Part shown: positions 55,434-63,297 of the stretch, piece by piece
Position numbering within the stretch: the first letter of the stretch is position 1
How the letters are laid out: every line of letters starts with the position of its first letter
Origin: Seminavis robusta
Taxonomy: Eukaryota; Bacillariophyta; Bacillariophyceae; Naviculales; Naviculaceae
Assembly: GCA_903772945.1 (NCBI GenBank)
Contig: CAICTM010000493.1
Coordinates: 1 to 63,297 of the forward strand
Length of the DNA: 63,297 nucleotides
Reading direction: 5' to 3'
The notes under the pieces: generated by a model
Seen by the model: the letters and a program-made list of their open reading frames with translations, nothing else
Databases searched by the model: none
What the model was told of the DNA's origin: nothing
Translations under genes and position numbers: made by a program

Positions 55434-56322
55434 TCAGATCTTTTCAATCTTGGAGAAAGTTCCTCCACCTGTAACTTTTCGCAACGACTCCTTCTCTTGT
55501 TCAATGTCCTTCTGTGGTGAATTGCTCATCATCATCCCCTTCATCATGTTCTTGTAGCTAGCCTTCTTCTTTTTCTTCTTGGGTGTTGTGGCGGCGGGAG
55601 CTGGCTTGACCTCCGCGGGTGCTTCAACTGCGGGCGGACAAATGTCAACGTCCATTGGAGTGGGTTCTTCCTCCTCCGGAATGGGGGCGATTGGTTGGGG
55701 AGCGGCGACCGGAGCACAGACAGGAGCGGCAAGGTTGCCATCCTTGTTCTTTTGCAAGCTTCGCCAACATTTTGAACAGCAGTCTCCAGTAGCGTTATTG
55801 CCCTGTTGTAGTAGAGTAGAGGAGAGAGGAAGGAGTTAGCAAGGTGTTGGTTGGTTGCTGGGTGGTTGATCTCTTGTTGTTGTGCGGCAGCGTGACACCG
55901 CGCAGCCACACGGCAGAATTTTTCGAGAGAAAGGAACCCGAGACACAGACGTTGAAAGTACGGTAAAACCAGTACTAACTCTACGTAGGACTCCCAACAG
56001 CAACGAACGTTGACGCGCGATCGGCAGTGTCCGCACAGACATCGTCCATCAACACCATGGTGAATTGCACAGTATAGGCTATCGCTCATGGTAATGTTGA
56101 TTGTCTGTTGATGCTGCTGCTGCTGCTGCTTGTTGTCCTGCGCTAGTTGTTTGTTGTTCCGTGTCGTTCCGTGTCTTGCCTCGGCTGTCACAATGCCACA
56201 ACTGCCCAAGAGAACCAGCGCTAATTTCGTCCGAAGAGTCTACTTACAAAGAAGCCACAGCCCATCTTGCAGAGGATGTTCTCAGCGGGAGTTTCAGAGG
56301 TGGTTTGAGATTGATTGCTCAT
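55434..56322 (-). CDS. A20 zinc-finger protein (SAP-like, no AN1)
   Basis: Two exons on the minus strand: 56322-56248 (75 nt) and 55802-55434, joined over a 445-nt GT-AG intron that splits the zinc finger; 147 residues. The joined text gives an A20 finger with C-x3-C-x11-C-x2-C spacing (CKMGCGFF, then GNNATGDCCSKCWRSLQ), ending in the Cys-x2-Cys-Trp/Tyr-x2-Leu typical of plant stress-associated proteins and animal ZNF216/AWP1. The rest is Pro/Ala/Val-rich with acidic MDVD, then a strongly basic KKKKKKASYKNMM and a terminal VTGGGTFSKIEKI. No AN1 finger follows, unlike most such proteins. A20 fingers bind ubiquitin. Confidence 0.85.
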
Positions 56323-58303
56323 GGTCGTTTGTTTCGTAAGGATGGCTTTGGTGGAAAAAGTGTTTGAAGTCTTGTTCGGGAAATTTTATGACGAAAGCCG
56401 TGAAGCGCTTTTCCCATCGAGAGTCGACGCCAGCCTGCTCTGACTATCGTGGGTTCCTTGAGTTTCTGCGTTAATCTTCACACAGCGTGTGTGTTGCCTG
56501 ACAGAATTCAACGCAAATGTCGAGTTCTGGAGCAACGGTCACAAAATGGAAGCGCCACCACAATGCTCGGAGTCACTGTTATTCACGACTTGATTACAGG
56601 ATTGACAAATGCTCCCGAAATCGTCCCCTCCGAACAGTTCAAGACTCACCACCAGCCTCTTGCTCGTACTTTCTCTTGCACTGACATGACAGGTTTCACT
56701 GGCAAACGCGCTGTTTTCTGCACACTTCTCATGCAGTGTTTAGTCCATCACCTCTATTCTGTCCCAGCCTGCCACGCCGTATCGTGCGTTTTCACTGGCA
56801 ATCATGGAATGCGATCCCAGATCGCCAGCAACAGCAGGTGAGAGAACAGCTGATGATAGCTTGATGGTGACATTCGACGAACCTTGTTACTGGCACAAGA
56901 CTTCATTATGACTGCAATTGCCTTATTCTGATATGCCCCATGTCTGTTGGCTGGTTAGTGCGTAGCTGTGCGTTGTGGGCCGCCTTTTTGAACAGGTCAA
57001 TAATTGCAAGGAACCGGTTGGCCAAATCAGGACCAGTACAGAACCAGTTCGTCCGATGATGCACTCCCGCGCGGTCATCTCAGTTGCTGGTTGCCGGTAT
57101 ACCTTTGCCAGTGCGGCCAGTAAAGCATCCAGTGGGGAACATGGTAGCTATCCAGAAGGATCGGGGACCCAAACATTAACTCCAGTAAAGGCTATTGACC
57201 TCTCAAAGGCATCCAGCCCAGCCAGTTCGTCTGAGTGGCAGGGTGGCGGGCTTGGCCAGTTACTTGGTGGTGGTTGTGGAGGGCATCAGCTCGAGTGATG
57301 ATGGGCATGATGGGGTGCCATTCCAGCTACTAATACCCGTTTTAGGAGTGAGCTTTAGAATGTTTGAATGTTTCCTTGGTGGTCGATCCTGAAGCTCCTT
57401 ACGTTTCAACCAGGCAGAAATCTAGCTACAGCCAATTGCTGACGATTCGTTCGAAATAACATTCAAGAAGTGCGAAGTTTGAATGTTCATTTTGCTATGG
57501 ACAAGCAAGGTATGCTACAGTACCGGTATCTGGCTACCCTGCCTTTCCATTTTCTTATGCGGTACGGTGCGGTACGGTACGACGGTACCTACCGTATTTG
57601 TGTGCGCCGAGGACAAAAGGAGCCTGCTTCACAATTCATGGTGGTCTACAAAAAGCGCTTTCGCAGTGCCTTTCCGTCTGCAGTGTGCAGTTACAGGCAG
57701 GCGGTACGACTGTAGGATGAATTCCATATTCCGAGTGAGGTGACACTTGTTTGCCTGTTTGCCTGCGTTGCTTCTTGCTTCTTGTTTGCTGCTTTGGCAG
57801 TGGTCATTCTTCTCAATGACTTTCTGTGTCTGAGAGAATGCTCCATGACCCTTCACGCGACTAATTATTTAACAGAGCTTCCTCTGTTCTTTCAAAATGT
57901 CCAGTGATTCCAGTCGACTTTTCCGGTCCAATATTTCAACTTCTAGCTCTGACATTTGAGTCGGTAGTTACTGCTGCTCAGGCCCGCAGACACCCTTCAG
58001 GCTTGCTGTCTGGCAATGAGGATTCCAAGAACGGCTTTCCCAGTTTGGAGTGGGAGAAGTGGCGGTGGTCTGTGCTTCAATGCTTTTGGTGCACCACACA
58101 CATATCACAATATTACTTCAATCTACTTCTATGCTTCATCTCCCTTCATCTCCCTAAGCTCAAGCAAGCAAGCTTCCTATGATACTTGCATGTTGGCCAG
58201 CTTGGGTTTATTATAGGCTGTAGTATCGCTGTGGTGTCTATCGATGGACGAGGATTTTGCAACAGCAGAAAGATCCCAACATCGTTCACCAGCCAAAATA
58301 GAC
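56323..58303. other. Intergenic, about 2 kb, no confident gene
   Basis: Open frames of 130 residues (56449-56841, +, ending at a GTGAGA donor-like site) and 107 residues (56975-57298, +) show no recognisable domain. GGTACGGT/ACCGTACC repeats lie around 57560-57600. The stretch contains the promoter of the A20 gene and the 3' end of the glutaminase gene. Confidence 0.4.
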
Positions 58304-59798
58304 TTAGAATAGATTGACGCCTGTACGCCCTGAGAACCATTCCAGAGCCAAGGTTCCAGCGTACGAGTTGCCAGCTTTGTTGAGTCGAGGAGACCAGACT
58401 GCCAATGTTCCTACATCTGGTACCACCGCCAAGATCCCTCTAGCAGCAATGGTGCAGGAGAGAGTGACTTTTGTGAGGCGCAAGACGGATATTTATTTCA
58501 GAAAGCCAAGCCAAGGCATCTTCCTTACCCTCCCACACCAGATTTCCCCGCGAGGCCAACCCGAAAGGCAAAGTCACCTGCAAAAATCAATAATAGAAGG
58601 AATGGGTGGATTGGTTGATTGATTGATTGATTGATTGGGCGTGTGCAGACAATGAGCAAATGAACAAAGAGCAATAGTGACTTGTCTGTTTGTTGTCTGT
58701 TTTGTTTGCTTGCTTGCTTTCAAATTCGTTTTGCGTACCTGACATGTCATAATGTCCACACAACATCATGAGTGAGTTGACGCGGTCGACATGGTCATGT
58801 GAAGTGACCAACATGGCACCATCATCCTCTGCGAGTGGATTCTGCCCTGCTGCTGCCAAAAAGAGTCCTGCCTTTGAGAGCGTGGTGACACTCATTTCCA
58901 AGGCACACTGATGAAAGTATGTGTGTAGCGTTTGTCCGATATCTCCCTGTACGACCCCATAGGATCTCATAAAGTAGGCCAGTGCCCGATTCCGGTCTCC
59001 AAACAGGGCTTCGCTGCGCGCCACCTCGGGGTCGATTCGAATGTCCTGATCAGTTTGCGCACACGTCTTTAGAAAGTCCAGTATTTTGTTAATGGCAATG
59101 GAATTGTACTCGTCCGGACTGGTCTTGTGGGTGTATTGTCGTGTATAGAGTTTCTTGTCATCTTCCTTATTATTACTGTCGCTACCACTACAATAATGTT
59201 GTTGGATACTGTTGGTAACGGCAATGGCTCCTGCATTGATGAATGGATTTCGAGGTCTCCCTTGTTCGCTTTCCAACTGCACAATGGAGTTGAACCTGCC
59301 TCCGGAAGGTTCTCGTCCGACTTTTTTCCAGAGTGCTTCTCCTTCGAGGTCCAATGCCATGACCAAGGCAAATACTTTGGAAATGGATTGAATGGAAAAG
59401 GGAGTATCGGCACTCGGGCCGGCCTTGTACGTATTGCCTCGAATATCGGTAAAGGCAATTCCAAATTGGTGGGGATCGACATTTGCCAAGGCAGGAATGT
59501 AGGAAGCTACTTTTCCCTTGGCCAGATAGGGCTGAATGTCCGTGGCAATATCATTCAAAATGGACTGCCAATCCACATGGTCAAAACTCGACAATCGGGA
59601 CAGAAACAATGGAGAAGAATGACGCTTCGGTTGCTGGCGCAGTGGTTGCCAACTGAAGGCAACGGTGCTAACGCAAATAAATGGATACAACACCAAGAAC
59701 TGGATCATCGTCATTGATACTGTCTGCTTTGAATGGCCACACAACTCGCAGCGGATGTTTGGATCGGAGGAGAGTGGCAATGTTGTGTGGGGATCCAT
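58304..59798 (-). CDS. Glutaminase (serine-dependent beta-lactamase-like family)
   Basis: Hydrolyses glutamine to glutamate and ammonia. Exons 59798-58739, 58577-58529 and 58439-58304; all phases close, 414 residues. The joined C-terminus matches the family end to end: MSGDFAFRVGLAGKSGVGGG, then ILAVVPDVGTLAVWSPRLN and AGNSYAGTLALEWFSGRTG. Active-site S-x-x-K is in FSIQSISKVF; PRNPFINAGAIA and SEALFGDRNRALAYFM are also conserved. Start is uncertain: a Met at residue 29 or 31 opens a signal peptide (MIQFLVLYPFICVSTVA) followed by FSWQPLRQQPKRHSS, which looks like a diatom plastid targeting site (aromatic residue at the cleavage point, then a basic Ser-rich stretch). A 30-residue insert (GSDSNNKEDD) is absent from bacterial forms. 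Confidence 0.9.
58611..58638 (+). repeat. TGAT tandem repeat in glutaminase intron 1
   Basis: About six copies of TGAT/GATT within the 161-nt intron (58578-58738). Reading on past the donor, the intron stays open in frame for 50 more codons to 58587, so unspliced transcript would give a false C-terminus. Confidence 0.7.
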
Positions 59799-60150
59799 GG
59801 AAGGGAGCGCAGCGGTGCAGCAAAGCTGCCGAGAACAAGATTTCTCCCTGATGTTAAGAATCTCTCATTCGTGCATCATGACACCTGATATCCAAAGCCA
59901 TTGTGCGACCTTTGGATCCTCGGATCTTTCTCACCGCTTTTTGGAAGCATCATGGCATCGATCGTGACAGTGACAAGCTGAGAATTGAGCATCGTCTCCC
60001 ACTTCTTTTCAGCACCTTCTACTATCTCGAGAAGCCCTACGAGTTGTCTAGCTGATACATTTGATTGTTCTTCCATTTCTCTCTCTCTCAACTACTACTT
60101 TCACGTCCTTCCATTAATTATTACGGTATCATCGCCATCAATCAGTCAGC

Positions 60151-61504
60151 ATGAGTTTCCGAGCACCATCTTTGGTACGCACGACGTTGCGTGGAATCCA
60201 AACAAAGTGTCTCCTCACTCACCGCATCCCGCCCATGACAACAATGGGGATGTCTCGTTGGCAGCATACGTTAAAGGACAAGTACGAATACATCGAAGTG
60301 GAAATGACGGAAGGAGGAGTTGGGTTGATCCGATTGAATCGGCCCAAAGCTCTCAATGCCCTCTGTGATGACTTGTTCAAGGATTTGGTTCATGTGAGTG
60401 ATTATTACTTGATTAGTTGTGTATTTATTTTTGCCAAGTAAACAACAAAATGTTGACCTTTCTCTCTTTGTCTTGTTTTTATTTTATATCAAGGCTGGAC
60501 AAGCTTTGGACAGCGATGACGACATTGGATGCCTTGTCTTGACGGGTAGCACCAAAGCCTTTGCGGCGGGAGCGGATATCTCCGAAATGAAGGACCGAAC
60601 ATTTGATCATGCTTACAAGACGGTGCGTGTGTGACGATCCACTTTACGATCAATGTTATGTTATCCGAATCAATAAAATGGAACATACTATGATATATGC
60701 TTTCATGTCATGCTCACAACTTTTTCTTTGTGTGTGTTGTTTTTGTATGTCGTAGAACATGTTTGCCTGGTGGGGACAATTCACCAAGTTGTCCAAACCA
60801 GTGATTGCGGCCGTCAATGGATTTTGTCTAGGAGGAGGATGCGAGGTGGCCATGATGTGTGATATTGGTGCGATCTTGCAAAAACATGTTCTGGCAAACT
60901 TTTTGGCATTGTATATCCTAACATAACATGTCTATTTATTTTACAGTGATTGCCGGAGAAAAGGCAAGATTTGGTCAACCCGAGATCAATCTAGGTGTCA
61001 TCCCAGGGTAAGTGATGATTCCATTTGGCTGACGATATTGCAGAAGAGTCAAACCAGTGTGTATGCACAGTACAATGCAGCTAACATGGAAGGAACTCAT
61101 GTTCAAACCCCAATCTACGACGATCGACCTTATTTGTTTGAAACAGTGGAGGAGGCACCCAACGCTTGATTCGAGCCATTGGCAAATCCAAGGCCATGTA
61201 CATGTGTCTGACCGGTGATATGATGGGTGCCGAAGACATGGAACGAGCTGGATTGGTGGCCAAAATCTTTCCTCCCGATGACTTGGTCGATGAAGCCGTC
61301 AAGATGGGAACCAAAATTGCCTCCAAGGGACGCATCAGCGTCATGATGTGCAAGGAAGCCATCAATGTGTCACAAGAAGTTTCTCTGGAAGAAGGATTGA
61401 GATTCGAACGACGAATGTTCCATGCCCTCTTTGCCACGGCAGACCAAAAGGAGGGAATGGAAGCCTTTTTGGAAAAGAGAGAACCCAACTTTACGCACAA
61501 GTAG
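60151..61504 (+). CDS. Enoyl-CoA hydratase (crotonase family), probably mitochondrial
   Basis: Hydrates trans-2-enoyl-CoA in beta-oxidation. Exons 60151-60393, 60494-60622, 60756-60867, 60947-61007 and 61147-61504; all phases close, 300 residues. The basic N-terminus ([17 protein letters not shown]) looks like a mitochondrial presequence. Crotonase marks: [14 protein letters not shown]; oxyanion [34 protein letters not shown] with the first catalytic Glu; [25 protein letters not shown] with the second. Both glutamates are present, so it should be a true hydratase rather than an isomerase. The C-terminus [10 protein letters not shown] matches short-chain hydratases. Confidence 0.93.
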
Positions 61505-63193
61505 GAAGCAACAGCAAGACGTAGAGATAGATGCAAGTGCCTCTGCGGAAACCCAGATGCACACGTCTCCAACACAGCAACTGTAATAGTTCAGGAGCTC
61601 ATCGGACAGTGTGGAGCTCTCTTGCCATCTTGTTCTACCGTATGATGTTCTTGGTTACAGACAATGATTGGTATGTTCGTCTCCTGCGCCGTGGAGATTA
61701 GCAGCCTGTAGAGGAACCTTTGCGGAACTAGAGAAGCGATTGGCATGTTCATGTTCTGCGTCCCTGCATTGTGGGAAGTGTCACACCTGATAGCAATGAC
61801 AACGTTGTCCAAAGCCGCCGTCGACCGTTATGGCAAGTATTCCTACCTGACATTCGATCGATAGGCGACAAAGCAAACAGCGTCGTGCTACTACGGTAGA
61901 TATTAATAGTGGATCGACGCTACCGGTATCAGGTTTTATCATTCGTCGATAACTATAATTCGCACCACATTTGGTTTCCATGGGGGTGCGGCCATTTGAG
62001 GAATGGTTGAACCTTCATTCATTCAATGTTGAACCACATAACAACGGTAGCATAAAACGTTGTTCAGGTCCACGCCTGAATGTCTTCCAATCTTCTCAAT
62101 TATCCCTACCCGGAATGCTGCCAGTTTGCTGCATGCATATCGCCATTCCACTACCTGGTACTGGTACCAAGAGCTTCAATGACAACGACGGAAATACAAA
62201 AAATGATTGTAATGTATGGTAAGGTCGCCATGCGGCACATGTTTCAATTGATTGAATCAATCATTCTAACATTCAACTATCTATGACATAATTGTACCAG
62301 GTACTAGCTACGGTAGTACATTGTACTTTTTAAACTGCGTCGCAGCGAAAATCAGCGCGATCGTATCGGTAGCGGTGACGCACCGTGGCAGACTACTGAG
62401 TACCGTAACGGTAGAAGCTGGAAGTGGCAAGAAGAGCCCAAATTTTCTAATAATGTGAGACTGATTTTGAGTGCGGGGATGAGTGCTCCTCCGAAGACAA
62501 TTCCTCCTAAGAATTTTGCTTTTGGACGATGTTACAGTACCGTTGACATTGTCACAGAATCCCGTAAATAAATGAAGAGTCTTCGAACTGTCTCAAAAGT
62601 TAAGAAGCTTTATCAATCGGAGACTTCTGAAATTTGTCTCCAGTACTCACCGTAAACACTCTCCCCGCCATAACATTTCTGCGAGAGGTTTTGTCTAAGT
62701 ATCCAACTCTTACTGTCTAAATATCCTACCTCGGGCCAGCGCACAAGGATACTTAGGCTTGAGAGTTGGTCGAGTGGTACCACATTTTGACGGCACAAGG
62801 AGCCCGCAAGGTAGCTCAACGCCCCTCCAACAGTTGAGGGGCTCTAAAAGCATCCGCTTGTATAGGTTTTTGTGGGATTTCAGCGAGGTCTCTCTGATAT
62901 ACTCCTTTCGGAGCTGTAGACGAACACTCCGGTCGGTCGTCGCCGAGGAGGCTTTCGATAGCGATGAAGTTCGCTAACTACGGACAGTAGACATTATCTG
63001 TACAACGCGTACAGCACTCTCACAACTTGCATCAGTATCAACGCCAAGGTCGGTTGCTCGCTGATTGATCTAATATCTCCACTGCAAGTAGTGACAAAGA
63101 CAGATACGCCATCTTCACTTTTGCTATTAGTCTTAGATAAAGCAGTTTGGAATATACCTGTACAGTCGGTACGAAAGGAGGTAGATAACAACA
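61505..63193. other. Intergenic
   Basis: No confident gene. A hairpin GCCCCTC/GAGGGGC at about 62820-62842 and a GAGAGTTGGTCGAGTGGTAC segment upstream of it are tRNA-like in part but do not complete a cloverleaf. Confidence 0.5.
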
Positions 63194-63297
63194 ATGAAGT
63201 TCTTGTCGACGGCAATCCTGCTGTTGAGCAGTGCCATTCTAGCCGAAGGAGCCAGGAACAAGCATGGATTCGACTCGGGCTTTATCTCTCTCTTTTT
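63194..63297 (+). CDS. N-terminus of a secreted protein, cut by the window end
   Basis: ATG 63194 in ACAACAATGAAG context opens MKFLSTAILLLSSAILAEGA, a signal peptide with a hydrophobic core and likely cleavage after the AEGA region; about 34 codons are visible and the frame is still open at the window edge. No domain can be named. Confidence 0.6.
   Translation, partial: MKFLSTAILLLSSAILAEGARNKHGFDSGFISLF

Noticed and set aside
55544..56209. Minus-strand 221-residue ORF
   Set aside because: Reads through the intron and a wrong frame of the A20 gene; the spliced model gives a perfect A20 finger instead.
62755..62845. Possible tRNA gene (GGTCGAGTGGTAC, hairpin GCCCCTC/GAGGGGC)
   Set aside because: No B-box GGTTCGANNCC, no acceptor stem and no complete cloverleaf.

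Overview
This is eukaryotic nuclear DNA, most probably from a raphid pennate diatom; Seminavis robusta is a guess from overall look, not tested. Support comes from short GT-AG introns of about 80-120 nt, a Copia element whose integrase resembles the diatom CoDi lineage, a fused nucleotide cyclase-phosphodiesterase receptor, and intergenic DNA full of the palindromes CTAGCTAG and ACCGGT.

Layout. The first 18.7 kb is a mosaic of decayed mobile elements. (1) About 1-2870 is a DNA element with roughly 230-bp terminal inverted repeats enclosing a spliced minus-strand gene of unknown function. (2) About 4724-11430 is a Copia-type element with gag, then protease-integrase-RT in the -1 frame; its integrase has a frameshift and its 3' end is missing. 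(3) About 11443-14265 (minus) is the 3' part of a LINE-like ORF with RNase H. (4) It is fused to a minus-strand gag plus RT-RNase H element at 14266 to about 18600. These last two carry in-frame stops but otherwise long open frames. From 18.7 to 21.4 kb there is no convincing gene, but there is a Stowaway-like MITE with TA target duplication and a 339-bp element whose 21-bp inverted repeats contain TGACGTCA.

From 21.5 to 61.5 kb lies ordinary gene-bearing DNA: an 18-exon cyclase-PDE receptor (+), a NIPA-type Mg transporter (-), a vacuolar-sorting-receptor-like protein (-), a RING-H2 protein (+), a PH/coiled-coil protein (+), a ubiquitin-like membrane protein (-), a GT60-like glycosyltransferase (-), a glutaredoxin-DEP-DUF547 protein (+), malonyl-CoA decarboxylase (+), a small protein with one CxxC (+), a patatin-like lipase (+), an A20 zinc-finger protein (-), glutaminase (-) and enoyl-CoA hydratase (+). 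The window ends inside a gene starting with a signal peptide.

The genes are not an operon or an obvious pathway. Themes are cyclic-nucleotide signalling, ubiquitin-linked proteins (RING, Ubl, A20), secretory-pathway proteins (sorting receptor, glycosyltransferase) and acyl-CoA/lipid enzymes (malonyl-CoA decarboxylase, patatin-like lipase, enoyl-CoA hydratase). Exon structures were worked out by hand from reading frame and GT-AG sites; no database search was made.
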